A DNA stretch of 64,000 nt from Flavobacterium silvaticum (GCF_012911565.1 NZ_JAAMPU010000097.1:62001-126000), one strand, 5' to 3'; positions 18,232 through 27,196 are shown, numbered from the stretch's first letter. Notes: generated from the letters alone by a model not told the origin. Numbers and translations: made by a program.

Positions 18232-18779
18232 GGATCGTTTCCGGAAGCCACAAAGGAAGACGCATCAGCCCGCCAAAAAACCTGCCTGTCCGCCCGACTA
18301 CCGATATGGGAAAGGAATCGCTGTTCAATATCCTGAACAACCGAATGGAATTGGTGGATGCGCGAGGTCTTGATTTATTTTCGGGAACGGGAAATATCAG
18401 TTATGAAATGGGCTCGCGTGGATTCAGTGACATCACGAGTGTCGATGCAGATTCCGGTTGTATCAAATTCATCCGAAAAACAGCTACGGAATTTGAATTC
18501 CCTATAAATGCCGTCCAGAGCAACAGCTTTACTTTTTTAGACAAAACGAATTCACGGTACGATCTTATTTTTGCAGATCCGCCTTATGCGATGGAGCAAA
18601 AGGATTTTGACAGGCTGGTAAACACGGTTTTTGAACGTAACTTGCTTGACGATGATGGGCTTTTGGTAGTCGAACACTCCAAATACACCAAATTGGAACT
18701 GCTTCCAAACTATTTATTCGGCCGCGATTATGGCGGGACTTTCTTTAGTTTTTTTGGACTTGAAGAAGACCAGGATTAG
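18228..18779 (+). CDS. rsmD: 16S rRNA (guanine(966)-N(2))-methyltransferase RsmD
   Basis: SAM-dependent methyltransferase of 183 residues that modifies G966 of 16S rRNA. It has the RIVSGSHKGRRI N-terminus, the SAM-binding LDLFSGTGNISYEMGSRG near residue 45 and the catalytic DPPY at about 116-119. It overlaps the DUF3822 gene by 4 bp. The length is typical. It converges on the DUF2147 gene with only 16 bp between stops. Confidence 0.94.
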   Translation: MRIVSGSHKGRRISPPKNLPVRPTTDMGKESLFNILNNRMELVDARGLDLFSGTGNISYEMGSRGFSDITSVDADSGCIKFIRKTATEFEFPINAVQSNSFTFLDKTNSRYDLIFADPPYAMEQKDFDRLVNTVFERNLLDDDGLLVVEHSKYTKLELLPNYLFGRDYGGTFFSFFGLEEDQD

Positions 18780-18795
18780 ACACTGAGCTAAGAAT

Positions 18796-19218
18796 TCACT
18801 TTACCCGATGCCAATACTGCGTCCTACCGATCAACGAGACGCCAATATAGCCTCTGACTTTTAATTTGTCTGCCGTTTCAAGTTCCACATTGCATTTGTA
18901 GATATTGCCGCTTTTTGGATCGAGTATCTTGCCGGTGTATTCGTCTTTTTCTTTGGCAAGGCCTTTAATTACGGTAAGTCCCATGATGGGTTTATTCTTG
19001 TCTTCCCCTTTGCAGTTGACGCATTTGCGGTTGCGGTCGCCGGGATTGAGCAATTCTACGATTTTGCCATAATACTTCCCTCCTTTTTCGTGGATCTCGA
19101 TTACGGATACGGCTTTTCCTGATTCATCATCGACGGTTTTCCATTTGCCGATTATAGATGGTGAATTTGAAAACGACAACAGAAAAATGGCGATGAGGCT
19201 TATGAAGATTTTTTTCAT
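18796..19218 (-). CDS. Secreted DUF2147 protein
   Basis: Protein of 140 residues with a signal peptide (MKKIFISLIAIFLLSFSNS) and a DUF2147 domain, recognised by GKWKTVDDESGKAVSVIEI near the start and the CVNCKG and GRTQYWHRV segments. The family is a periplasmic or secreted small beta-barrel of unknown role. Two cysteines in CVNC may form a disulphide or bind a metal. A degenerate 7-bp repeat lies immediately upstream of the start codon. Confidence 0.88.
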   Translation of the reverse strand: MKKIFISLIAIFLLSFSNSPSIIGKWKTVDDESGKAVSVIEIHEKGGKYYGKIVELLNPGDRNRKCVNCKGEDKNKPIMGLTVIKGLAKEKDEYTGKILDPKSGNIYKCNVELETADKLKVRGYIGVSLIGRTQYWHRVK

Positions 19219-19225
19219 GACTGAT

Positions 19226-19253
19226 GGTTAAAGGTCAACAGATAACAGTTAAC
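19226..19253. repeat. 7-bp tandem variant repeat (GGTTAAA/AGATAAC units)
   Basis: Heptamers GGTTAAA, GGTCAAC, AGATAAC, AGTTAAC occur in phase just 5' of the DUF2147 gene. The core AACAGATAAC is shared with the repeats at 54756 and 54868. Confidence 0.6.
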
Positions 19254-19290
19254 CTAAGCCACTAATTTAGAAAAAAAAGAATACGAAAGA

Positions 19291-20205
19291 TCACTGCTCG
19301 CTTTGAAGCTTTTTCTTAGCCTGGTTGATGGCGGCATTGAGTTCAAAACCCAGCAATAGCATGATGCAGTTGGCCCAGATATAGAACATCAGGATGAGCA
19401 AAGTTCCAATAGAACCATACAACTCATTGTATCGGGAGAATTTAACCACCCAGATTCCAAAGAAATAGGACAATATAATGACCAATACGGTGGTAAAAAC
19501 CGAACCTACAGAAATGAACGAACGTTTCCCTGTATGTTTTGTCCCAAACTTAAAAAGCAGAGACACCGTGATCAAAATCATGAGCATCAGGAACGAATAC
19601 CTGAGTGCTTCAAGTAACGGAATCCGGTCGCTTAAATAATCTTCTATCTTCAGTTTTTGCAGTACGACTTCTAATGTCACAATGGTAGCCACAGTCAATA
19701 ACAACAGCAGCACCATAATGATTGAAATTCCCAAGGCCACGGCGTATTGTCGAAAAAACCCGCGCCTGATGATAACGTGCTTGGCCGTTTCAAAACCTCC
19801 TAGGATTGAATTCAAACCATTAGCAGCCAGGAAAATGGACAGGATTACCCCTGTAGAAAGCAAGCCGCTATGACTGTTGTGAAGAATATCGTTGAGGATT
19901 TTGGCGATGGCATCATATGTATTCGGCGGAACATTTTCTTCCACGAACCGCATGAAATCCTGCTGGAAATTGGGAATCGGGATAAAAGGAATCAGGTTGA
20001 GGATGAACAGCGAAAACGGAAACAACGCCATGAAGAAACTGAATGAAATGGCGGCCGCACGATAGGTTATGGCACTTTCTGCAATCCCAACAAAATAGAT
20101 TTCAATCAAATCATATAGCGACAATCCCGAAAGCCAGGGCAATTTAACGCGACGGGCAACCCGCATCAGGTTACGAATCACTGGGATTTTGGAAATGTTT
20201 TTCAA
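19291..20205 (-). CDS. YihY/BrkB-family inner-membrane protein
   Basis: Integral membrane protein of 304 residues with about six hydrophobic segments and the family's AAAISFSFFMALFPFSLFIL region near residue 46. It closes with LLILMFYIWANCIMLLLGFE. The family was once called ribonuclease BN/BrkB, but its true function is unresolved and no nuclease activity should be assumed. It is on the same strand as nadC, 167 bp downstream of it, separated by 7-bp repeats. Confidence 0.9.
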   Translation of the reverse strand: MKNISKIPVIRNLMRVARRVKLPWLSGLSLYDLIEIYFVGIAESAITYRAAAISFSFFMALFPFSLFILNLIPFIPIPNFQQDFMRFVEENVPPNTYDAIAKILNDILHNSHSGLLSTGVILSIFLAANGLNSILGGFETAKHVIIRRGFFRQYAVALGISIIMVLLLLLTVATIVTLEVVLQKLKIEDYLSDRIPLLEALRYSFLMLMILITVSLLFKFGTKHTGKRSFISVGSVFTTVLVIILSYFFGIWVVKFSRYNELYGSIGTLLILMFYIWANCIMLLLGFELNAAINQAKKKLQSEQ

Positions 20206-20235
20206 TTAATAATTAACGATTAATAATTAATAATG
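20203..20235. repeat. 7-bp tandem variant repeat at the yihY-type gene start
   Basis: ATTAATAATTAACGATTAAT continues into more of the same units. Its first bases include the YihY start region. Confidence 0.55.
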
Positions 20236-20346
20236 GGGTCAGGACTGGTAATACTGGTATTTTTCTAAAACGAAGCAATGCTTTTTAACAATCGAATAAT
20301 CGTCCTGTTGTTTCAATAAAATCATAGCCGTTGCTGTAATCACAGC

Positions 20347-20382
20347 AATTGTTAATTATTAATTGTTAATCGTTAATTAACA
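20347..20382. repeat. 7-bp tandem variant repeat overlapping the nadC stop codon
   Basis: Phased heptamers TTAATTA, TTAATTG, TTAATCG, TTAATTA run into the nadC 3' end, so its final Asn codon and stop lie inside the repeat. Confidence 0.65.
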
Positions 20383-21233
20383 GCTTTCAAGCTGAGGTCC
20401 ATATTGTAAACCGAATGCGTCAAAGCACCCGACGATATATAATCGACCCCGCATTCCGCATATAAACGTATGGTTTTTTCATTGATGTTGCCCGATGATT
20501 CTGTTTGTGATTTCGTACCAATGAGCTTCACGGCTTCACGCGTCATGTCATAATCGAAATTATCGAGCAGGATGCGGTGGATATTTTCAGATTTGAGGAT
20601 TTCACGCACTTCTTCAAGATTCCTTGCTTCGACAATGATTTTAAGATCCAGCCCATTCCCCTTCAGGTACGATTGCGTCTTTTGTATGGCTTGCGTGATT
20701 CCGCCGGCAAAGTCAATGTGGTTGTCTTTGAGCATGACCATATCATATAACGCAAACCTGTGGTTCTCGCCTCCACCAATCCTGACGGCCCATTTTTCTA
20801 TGGCGCGTATTCCCGGTGTGGTTTTTCTCGTATCGAGGATTTTCGTTTTGGTGCCTTCGAGCAAATTTGCGAATTGCTTTGTTTTTGTCGCGATGGCAGA
20901 CATCCGTTGCATGGAATTGAGGACGAACCTTTCCGCTTTAAGTATCGATTGGGAACTACCGCGGACACGAAATACGATGTCGCCGAATTTTACCGGATCG
21001 CCATCCTTCATATAGGTTTCAACCGTCATTTCGGGATCGACCGACGCAAAAATCATCTTGGCAAATTCTACTCCGGCAATGATACCTTCGTCTTTGACCA
21101 GCAATTTCGCTGTTCCTTTTGCATCGGGCGGAATGCAGGCTAAGGAACTGTGGTCGCCATCGCCTATGTCTTCACGAAGGCTGTTGGTAATGATAAGGTG
21201 CAATTCGGTCTGGAATTGGGAATCGGAAATCAT
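20373..21233 (-). CDS. nadC: Nicotinate-nucleotide pyrophosphorylase (carboxylating)
   Basis: Quinolinate phosphoribosyltransferase of 286 residues, which makes nicotinate mononucleotide in NAD synthesis. Motifs seen are REDIGDGDHSSLACIP near residue 20, DTRKTTPGIRAIEKWAVRIGG near 135-155 (the substrate-binding Arg/Lys region) and MLKDNHI. The start is set at MISDSQFQ (21233); the 15 codons before it are not conserved-looking. The C-terminal codons run into a 7-bp repeat. No other NAD genes are adjacent. Confidence 0.95.
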   Translation of the reverse strand: MISDSQFQTELHLIITNSLREDIGDGDHSSLACIPPDAKGTAKLLVKDEGIIAGVEFAKMIFASVDPEMTVETYMKDGDPVKFGDIVFRVRGSSQSILKAERFVLNSMQRMSAIATKTKQFANLLEGTKTKILDTRKTTPGIRAIEKWAVRIGGGENHRFALYDMVMLKDNHIDFAGGITQAIQKTQSYLKGNGLDLKIIVEARNLEEVREILKSENIHRILLDNFDYDMTREAVKLIGTKSQTESSGNINEKTIRLYAECGVDYISSGALTHSVYNMDLSLKAVN

Positions 21234-21322
21234 TCGGAGAAATTTACCGCTAAAATAAGAAATCGACGCTTGTATCACTTCAAATTGTCGGGCCGATTAC
21301 ATGGACTTTTATAAATTGCACC

Positions 21323-21781
21323 ATGGAAAATTTTTCTCTTGTAAGATGTGATTCGGATAATCCTGATTTCAGGTCGCTCGTCGCCTTATTGGATGCCGAA
21401 CTTCGCGTATTCGATGGCGAGGAGCATACGTTCTACGCCCAATACAACAAACTCGACAAAATTTCACATTGCCTTGTGGGTTATTTAGATAACATTCCTG
21501 TCGGATGCGGTGCCTTGCGTGAAATTGATGTGAAAACCATAGAAGTCAAACGAATGTACACTAAGGAATCGGCACGTGGAAAAGGCGTCGCTTCACGCAT
21601 ATTGGCTGCGTTGGAAGATTGGGCAAAAGAACTCGGTTATGATTTTTGTGTGCTTGAAACCGGGAAAAAGCAGGAAGCTGCCGTGCGTCTTTATCCGAAG
21701 TGTGGCTATGAAATCATCCCGAATTACGGCCCTTACATTGGAGTCGAAAACAGCATCTGCATGAAAAAAGGCCTCAACTGA
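21323..21781 (+). CDS. GNAT-family N-acetyltransferase
   Basis: Protein of 152 residues with the acetyl-CoA binding motif visible as RMYTKESARGKGVASRIL near residue 78-95 and the GYDFCVLETGKKQEAAVRLY segment that follows in GNAT proteins. The substrate is unknown. The last base of its stop is the first base of the rlmH start, so the two are tightly coupled. It lies divergently from nadC. Confidence 0.9.
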   Translation: MENFSLVRCDSDNPDFRSLVALLDAELRVFDGEEHTFYAQYNKLDKISHCLVGYLDNIPVGCGALREIDVKTIEVKRMYTKESARGKGVASRILAALEDWAKELGYDFCVLETGKKQEAAVRLYPKCGYEIIPNYGPYIGVENSICMKKGLN

Positions 21782-22254
21782 TGAATATCCGCCTTATCGC
21801 CATTGGAAAAACAGATAATGCCGCGCTTCAATCCCTGATCGATGATTATTCCAAACGGCTGTCGTTCTATGTCAAATGCGACCTGGAGATAATCCCGGAT
21901 CTTAAAAACGCCAAAAACCTGTCGGAACCACAGCAAAAAGAAAAAGAAGGTGAGCTTATATTGTCAAAAGTCACCGTTGCCGACACCGTAATCCTCATGG
22001 ACGAAAACGGCAAAAGTTTCTCAAGCGTCGGTTTTTCAACCGAAATCCAGAAACGGATGAACTCCGGCATCAAGACGCTTGTCTTTGTAATCGGCGGCCC
22101 CTACGGGTTTTCCGATGCTGTCTATTCGCGGGCCAATGGAAAGATTTCACTATCGCAAATGACATTTTCGCATCAAATGGTCCGGCTGTTTTTTGTGGAG
22201 CAACTCTACAGGGCGTTCACAATTCTGCGCGGTGAGAAATATCATCACGAATAA
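21781..22254 (+). CDS. rlmH: 23S rRNA (pseudouridine(1915)-N(3))-methyltransferase RlmH
   Basis: SPOUT methyltransferase of 157 residues that methylates pseudouridine 1915 in helix 69 of 23S rRNA. The knotted SAM-binding region is clear: FVIGGPYGFSDAVYSRA near residue 102 and the end LYRAFTILRGEKYHHE, which is nearly invariant in the family. The start codon overlaps the GNAT stop by one base. Confidence 0.96.
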   Translation: MNIRLIAIGKTDNAALQSLIDDYSKRLSFYVKCDLEIIPDLKNAKNLSEPQQKEKEGELILSKVTVADTVILMDENGKSFSSVGFSTEIQKRMNSGIKTLVFVIGGPYGFSDAVYSRANGKISLSQMTFSHQMVRLFFVEQLYRAFTILRGEKYHHE

Positions 22255-22274
22255 CCGCAAGAATCTTAAATTGT

Positions 22275-22282
22275 TATATTTG
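22275..22282 (+). promoter_or_regulatory. Candidate -7 box (TATATTTG) for the 22306 lipoprotein gene
   Basis: TAnnTTTG match 23 bp before the ATG, just past the rlmH stop. Confidence 0.5.
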
Positions 22283-22305
22283 CGCCCTTAAATAAAACTT
22301 CAACT

Positions 22306-22785
22306 ATGAAAAAGATCATGATTTTAGCCGCAGCCGCAGTGTTTTCATTCGGATGTAGCGGTAATGACGACAACGCATCCGGAACAACATCAATTGATGG
22401 TACCTGGAAACTGACAGCACTGACAAGTTCACAGCCAACCGATGCGAACGAAGACGGCGTAGCAACAACCGACCTGATTGCAGAAGCCGGATGTTTCGAT
22501 CAGACGACGCTTGTATTCGCATCAAACAATACGTTTGTGTACAACCTGATGATGCCAGGCACAACAACCTGTTTTCCTTTTACGGCAAACGGAACCTATG
22601 TTGCCAGCGGAAACAATATTGCGGCAACGATTACTGTTGAGGGAGAAGCTGATACCCAGAATTTTGTGCAGTCAGGCAATACACTTACTGCGACCGTTCC
22701 GGACTTTTATGAAATAGAAGTGACTGTTGGCGGTGAAACCACTTATGAAAGCATCGATGCCGTACTGGTTTTCACCAAACAATAA
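22306..22785 (+). CDS. Lipocalin-like lipoprotein
   Basis: Protein of 159 residues with a lipoprotein signal (MKKIMILAAAAVFSFGC, Cys17) followed by a small beta-rich domain. The domain opens with the SIDGTWKLTAL motif seen in Bacteroidetes lipocalin-like proteins and has the ANGTYVASGNNIAATI strand pattern. It is likely anchored in the outer or inner membrane; function is unknown. It has its own promoter-like element and a terminator shared with convergent folP. Confidence 0.75.
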   Translation: MKKIMILAAAAVFSFGCSGNDDNASGTTSIDGTWKLTALTSSQPTDANEDGVATTDLIAEAGCFDQTTLVFASNNTFVYNLMMPGTTTCFPFTANGTYVASGNNIAATITVEGEADTQNFVQSGNTLTATVPDFYEIEVTVGGETTYESIDAVLVFTKQ

Positions 22786-22803
22786 TCGTTTTTATACAAC
22801 TTT

Positions 22804-22836
22804 CCAAGACCTGCTTTACGGCGGGTCTTTTTATTT
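22804..22836 (+). terminator. Terminator between the lipocalin-like gene and folP
   Basis: AAGACCTGC pairs with GCGGGTCTT (one G-T) and is followed by TTTTATTT; it may act in both directions. Confidence 0.75.
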
Positions 22837-23669
22837 CAGATGGGCTGAGGCGTCATCATTTCCATCAACCGGACACATTCCACAGCTTCCTTTACATCGT
22901 GGACACGAAGGATATTCGCGCCTTTGGAAAGCGCTATGGTATTTAAAACCGTGGTTCCGTTTAATGCTTCTTCTGCTTTTGTATTCAGCGATTTATAAAT
23001 CATCGATTTCCTTGAAATGCCGACAAGCAACGGCAAATCGAAAATGGAAAAATTTTCCAATCCGTGCAGCAGGCTGTAATTCTGGGGCAGTGTTTTTGAG
23101 AAGCCAAAGCCGGGATCGATGATGACATCTGAAATACCCAATTCCCTTGCTGCCGACAATCTCCCGGAAAAATAGAAAAAGATATCGCGGAACAAATCCT
23201 CGTATTGGGTGAATTGCTGCATGGTCGAAGGATTTCCTCTCATATGCATCATGACATAGGGCACTTTCAAATCAGAAACTACCTGAAGCATTTTTTCATC
23301 GAGCAGTCCGGCGGAAATATCATTGATGATGACAGCTCCCGATTCAATGGCTGCCTTTGCCACATCTGCCCGAAAAGTATCAACCGACAGCAACGCATCC
23401 GGAAATTCCTTCAACAGGACTTCAATGGCCGGTACGACTCGTTTTATTTCTTCATCTGAACTCACAAAATCAGCTCCGGGACGCGAAGAATAGCCACCTA
23501 TGTCAATAAATTCCCCACCATCTTTCAGTATCTGTTCGGCTCTTTTAATATATTCGTCGGCAGTAGCGTAACTTCCGCCATCAAAAAAAGAATCGGGCGT
23601 CAGGTTCAGGATACCCATTATTTTAGGTGTCTTAAAATCGATGAGGCGGCCTTTGCAGTTGATTGTCAT
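22836..23669 (-). CDS. folP: Dihydropteroate synthase
   Basis: Protein of about 277 residues that condenses p-aminobenzoate with the pterin pyrophosphate in folate synthesis. It shows MGILNLTPDSFFDGG near residue 18, DIGGYSSRPGA, the INDISAG strand and the MHMRGNPSTMQ loop. The start is placed at MTINCKGR (23669); an alternative ATG lies 21 bp upstream. It is divergent from the DUF1599 gene, an arrangement I recall as common in flavobacteria. Confidence 0.94.
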   Translation of the reverse strand: MTINCKGRLIDFKTPKIMGILNLTPDSFFDGGSYATADEYIKRAEQILKDGGEFIDIGGYSSRPGADFVSSDEEIKRVVPAIEVLLKEFPDALLSVDTFRADVAKAAIESGAVIINDISAGLLDEKMLQVVSDLKVPYVMMHMRGNPSTMQQFTQYEDLFRDIFFYFSGRLSAARELGISDVIIDPGFGFSKTLPQNYSLLHGLENFSIFDLPLLVGISRKSMIYKSLNTKAEEALNGTTVLNTIALSKGANILRVHDVKEAVECVRLMEMMTPQPI

Positions 23670-23742
23670 GTAGTTGATTTGCGATTTCAAATGAAGATGG
23701 AACTAACAGGAATGCCTGCGCACTGAATACGGAAAATAATGT

Positions 23743-23750
23743 TATTTTTG
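23743..23750 (+). promoter_or_regulatory. Candidate -7 box (TATTTTTG) for the DUF1599 operon
   Basis: TAnnTTTG match 27 bp before the chosen ATG at 23778. It lies inside the longer possible ORF and so supports the shorter start. Confidence 0.55.
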
Positions 23751-23777
23751 GACAAACTTCAAACAAATATAGCCCAA

Positions 23778-24323
23778 ATGACTGACACTTCGCAGCAATA
23801 CGACGCCGTAATTGCAGGTTGTCGCGCGCTGTTCGGCAATAAAATGACAGACTACGGAAGTGCATGGCGCATCTTACGCCTGCCTTCACTCACCGACCAG
23901 ATCTTTATCAAGGCGCAACGCATCAGAAGCCTTCAGGAAAATGCGGTCCGGATGGTCGACGAAGGCCAATCTTCTGAATTTGTAGGAATAATCAATTATG
24001 CGATCATGGCATTGATCCAGATTGATTTGGGTGTTTCTGACCAACCAGATCTTGACACTTCAAAGGCACTTGCATATTACGACGAAAAAATAGCGGCTAC
24101 CAAAAACCTGATGCAGGCCAAAAACCACGATTACAGTGAAGCCTGGCGAGAAATGCGTGTAAGCTCACTGACAGATTTGATCCTGCAGAAACTGCTTCGC
24201 GTAAAGCAAATCGAGGACAATAAAGGGAAAACGCTGGTTTCTGAAGGGATAGACGCCAATTACCAGGATATGATAAATTATGCTGTTTTTGCGTTGATAC
24301 ATTTAAATGAACAAAACAATTAA
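23778..24323 (+). CDS. DUF1599 family protein
   Basis: Protein of 181 residues made of two tandem DUF1599 units. The first has KMTDYGSAWRILRLPSLTDQ and the second HDYSEAWREMRVSSLTDLIL, each followed by an INYA-(I/V)-xALI helix, so the protein is an internal duplication. Function is unknown; the all-helical pattern recalls nucleotide pyrophosphohydrolase-like folds, but this is speculation. The start at 23778 is preferred over an in-frame ATG at 23739 because a promoter box lies between them. Confidence 0.85.
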   Translation: MTDTSQQYDAVIAGCRALFGNKMTDYGSAWRILRLPSLTDQIFIKAQRIRSLQENAVRMVDEGQSSEFVGIINYAIMALIQIDLGVSDQPDLDTSKALAYYDEKIAATKNLMQAKNHDYSEAWREMRVSSLTDLILQKLLRVKQIEDNKGKTLVSEGIDANYQDMINYAVFALIHLNEQNN

Positions 24324-24364
24324 TTTGGGAATAACGGCACATTAGTTTTTTCCCGCTTTTGCTT

Positions 24365-25468
24365 ATGAAAAATATACTTACCCAGTTTTCCCGCATATTC
24401 GTAGGTTTTCTTTTTATCATATCGGGGCTTATAAAACTGAATGACCCTATTGGATTTTCGTTCAAACTTGAAGAATATTTCAGTGAGCCGGTCCTGAATA
24501 TGCCCATCTTTGTACCAATCGCACTTTGGCTGGCCGTTTTTATCGTAATCTTCGAAGCCGTTCTTGGCGTTCTGCTTTTAGTTGGGTACAAAGTAAAATT
24601 CACGGTCTGGAGTTTACTGCTGATGATTGTATTCTTCACCTTCCTGACCTTCTACTCTGCCTATTTCAATAAAGTTACCGATTGCGGATGCTTTGGCGAT
24701 GCACTTAAACTGACGCCTTGGCAATCATTTACCAAAGACCTTGTGTTGTTGGTTTTCGTTTTGATCCTGTTCATAAATCAAAGACTCATAAAGCCTTTTT
24801 TTCCTTCAGGCATACGGAATGGGATCGTCTACCTGAGCGTACTTCTGTGCTGCTTTATGGCCTATTGGGTTTTGAATCATTTGCCAATCATCGATTTTCG
24901 CGCCTATAAAGTCGGAACCAACATTGAAAAAGGCATGGAGATTCCCGAAGGCGCCCCAAAGACCGTTGTTGAAATGGTGTTTGTTTATAATGTAAACGGG
25001 GTAAATAAAGATTTCACCGAGAAAGATTTGATGAACCTTCCGGAAGGTGCCAAGTTCGTTGAAAGAAAAGACAATATCATTTCACAGGGTTACATTCCGC
25101 CAATACACGATTTTACCATGGAACTCGACGGAAGCGACTATAAAGAGGAGTTGCTCAAAGAACCTAAATTGTTGGTTTTTGTTGCCTACGACCTGAATAA
25201 AGCTTCAAAAGAAGGAATTGAAATACTCGAATCTTTGAACCAGAAAGCAAAAGCAAAAGGTTACAAAGTGATTGCCATGAGCGCTGCCACCGAACCGGAA
25301 GCAAAAGCTTTCAAGGCTAAATACGCACAGACATTCGACTATTATTTTTGCGATGCGACCACACTTAAGACCATTGAGCGTGCCAACCCGAGCCTAGTGA
25401 TCATTAAATCAGGCACAATTGCGCAAAAGCTGCATTGGAAAGATGCTGAGGATTTGAAATTAGATTAA
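24365..25468 (+). CDS. DoxX/MauE-type membrane protein with thioredoxin-like C-terminus (BT_3928 family)
   Basis: Protein of 367 residues. The N-terminal 160 or so form four to five membrane helices of the DoxX/MauE type, including FVGFLFIISGLIKLNDP and a conserved TDCGCFGDALKLTPWQSF loop. The C-terminal part (about 200-367) resembles a thioredoxin fold (KLLVFVAYDLNKASKEGIEI), but I see no CxxC active site there. The ATG at 24365 is preferred to a TTG 6 bp upstream. It sits between DUF1599 and a TlpA-like thioredoxin, suggesting an envelope redox role. Confidence 0.85.
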   Translation: MKNILTQFSRIFVGFLFIISGLIKLNDPIGFSFKLEEYFSEPVLNMPIFVPIALWLAVFIVIFEAVLGVLLLVGYKVKFTVWSLLLMIVFFTFLTFYSAYFNKVTDCGCFGDALKLTPWQSFTKDLVLLVFVLILFINQRLIKPFFPSGIRNGIVYLSVLLCCFMAYWVLNHLPIIDFRAYKVGTNIEKGMEIPEGAPKTVVEMVFVYNVNGVNKDFTEKDLMNLPEGAKFVERKDNIISQGYIPPIHDFTMELDGSDYKEELLKEPKLLVFVAYDLNKASKEGIEILESLNQKAKAKGYKVIAMSAATEPEAKAFKAKYAQTFDYYFCDATTLKTIERANPSLVIIKSGTIAQKLHWKDAEDLKLD

Positions 25469-25479
25469 GACTATACATC

Positions 25480-25773
25480 ATGTATAAACAGGAAAAGAAA
25501 AGAAGTTATCTGGGAATTGCCTTGAGCGTTTTATTATTCGTTATTGGTCAGATTCTCCTGAACTATGTGTCGGTGCTTGAAGATCCGCCGGGAGGAAATA
25601 CATTATACATTATTCTGGGAACAGCATTAATCCTTTTTTCGGTGATTGGGATTTTCTTTCTCGTCCGACATATCTTACATCTGAACAGAAAAGCCAACAG
25701 GAAGCGCAATACCAAGGTTAAGTTTTTAAAGGATGAATTGCGAAAACAGGCCCGAAGCAGTTCCGAAGCATAA
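25480..25773 (+). CDS. Small two-span membrane protein
   Basis: Protein of 97 residues with two hydrophobic helices (LGIALSVLLFVIGQILLNYV and an IILGTALILFSVIGIFFLV segment) and a strongly basic cytoplasmic tail. I recognise no family. It begins 11 bp after the DoxX-type gene and is probably in the same operon, so it may assist that protein. Confidence 0.75.
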   Translation: MYKQEKKRSYLGIALSVLLFVIGQILLNYVSVLEDPPGGNTLYIILGTALILFSVIGIFFLVRHILHLNRKANRKRNTKVKFLKDELRKQARSSSEA

Positions 25774-25872
25774 ATCTTCTATATTTCAATATCTCGTAAC
25801 ACACTATTACTTTCAGGACTAAAATAAACCATAAAATATAGAGCCTGAAACAATAGATTCGCCTTTGCCGAT

Positions 25873-25880
25873 TACCTTTG
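25873..25880 (+). promoter_or_regulatory. Candidate -7 box (TACCTTTG) for the TlpA-like gene
   Basis: TAnnTTTG match 11 bp before the ATG at 25892. It overlaps the longer ORF start at 25865 and argues for the shorter protein. Confidence 0.5.
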
Positions 25881-25891
25881 TTAAAAACAAT

Positions 25892-26392
25892 ATGAAATCC
25901 ACCCTATTTTCTGTTGTAATCCTTTTCGCTTCGATAGGTTGCAGCAAAGCACAAAAAACGGAATTTACCCCGGAATCACTCAAACAAGAGCTCCTTACTT
26001 CAGATCAGAATAAAATCCCTTTTGCGGATGCACTTCAAAAAGAAAAAGGAAAAACCCTTGTGATTGAAGTGTGGGCATCCTGGTGTGGCGACTGTGTAAA
26101 AGCAATGCCTCAACTAAAGAAATTACAGGAATCACATCCGGAAGCCAATTACATGTTCATATCTATGGACAAAGTGACCGATAAATGGCTCGAAGGAATC
26201 AAAAAACACGATCTGAAAGGATCACATTATTTTGCACCAGGCGGAATGAAAGGAGCATTTGGCGCTTCGATTGACCTGGACTGGATTCCGAGATATATAA
26301 TCATAGACAAATTTGGTAAAATCGTTACTTACCGCGCCATTGAGAAAGACTTCGAAGCAATGGACCAAACCTTAAACAAACTTAAATCCTGA
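25892..26392 (+). CDS. TlpA-like thioredoxin lipoprotein
   Basis: Protein of 166 residues with a lipoprotein signal (LFASIGCSKAQ, Cys17) and one thioredoxin domain. The redox site is WCGDC (Cys65 and Cys68) preceded by VIEVWASW. The cis-proline region appears as WIPRYIIIDKFGKIV. It probably acts as a periplasmic thiol-disulphide oxidoreductase tethered to a membrane. Its stop overlaps the tpiA start by one base. Confidence 0.9.
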   Translation: MKSTLFSVVILFASIGCSKAQKTEFTPESLKQELLTSDQNKIPFADALQKEKGKTLVIEVWASWCGDCVKAMPQLKKLQESHPEANYMFISMDKVTDKWLEGIKKHDLKGSHYFAPGGMKGAFGASIDLDWIPRYIIIDKFGKIVTYRAIEKDFEAMDQTLNKLKS

Positions 26393-27147
26393 TGAGACAA
26401 AAAATTGTTGCCGGCAACTGGAAAATGAACAAGAACGCCGAAGAAACCGAAGATCTTTTGAATGAATTGATCGATAAGCTTCCGGAAGACACCCAAGCTA
26501 CTATCATTGTTGCTCCCTCTTTTGTGAACCTCGCTTCAGCTGTCCAACATTTGGAATTCACCAATATTGCGGTTGCAGCCCAAAACATGCACCAGACCGA
26601 CAGTGGTGCTTTTACTGGCGAAGTATCGGCCGATATGCTCAAAAGTGTCGGTGTCAATACCGTAATCCTCGGACATTCAGAGCGTCGTTCCTATTTTGGA
26701 GAGACCGATGCTTTGATTGCAGATAAAACATCGACCGCATTACGCAATGACATGACCGTTATTTTCTGCTTTGGTGAAGAACTCGAAGACCGCAAATCCG
26801 GAAATCATTTCAATATTGTTGAAAATCAGCTTAAGGACGGCCTTTTCCATATTTCAGATTCCGATTGGGAAAAAATCGTCCTGGCATATGAACCGGTTTG
26901 GGCAATCGGGACCGGTGAAACCGCTTCTCCGGACCAGGCTCAGGAAATGCACGCTTTTATAAGGGAAACCGTTCGTTCCAAATTTGGAAGTACGATTGCG
27001 GAAAATGTCTCCATCCTTTATGGCGGAAGCGTAAAACCTGACAATTCAAAAGAGATTTTCTCAAAGGCAGATGTAGATGGCGGACTAATCGGCGGTGCCG
27101 CTTTAAAGGCTTCGGATTTTGCTGCCATCGTCTCCGGAATCGCATAA
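26392..27147 (+). CDS. tpiA: Triose-phosphate isomerase
   Basis: Protein of 251 residues interconverting dihydroxyacetone phosphate and glyceraldehyde 3-phosphate in glycolysis. Active-site features are Asn9 and Lys11 in GNWKMN, the histidine in LGHSERR and the catalytic glutamate in AYEPVWAIGTG. The GGSVKPDN phosphate-binding loop is present. Full length. The start overlaps the stop of the thioredoxin gene by one base. Confidence 0.97.
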   Translation: MRQKIVAGNWKMNKNAEETEDLLNELIDKLPEDTQATIIVAPSFVNLASAVQHLEFTNIAVAAQNMHQTDSGAFTGEVSADMLKSVGVNTVILGHSERRSYFGETDALIADKTSTALRNDMTVIFCFGEELEDRKSGNHFNIVENQLKDGLFHISDSDWEKIVLAYEPVWAIGTGETASPDQAQEMHAFIRETVRSKFGSTIAENVSILYGGSVKPDNSKEIFSKADVDGGLIGGAALKASDFAAIVSGIA

Positions 27148-27196
27148 ACATCGATTATCTACACGATTAATCCGACAAAAAACACAAAATTTATCA

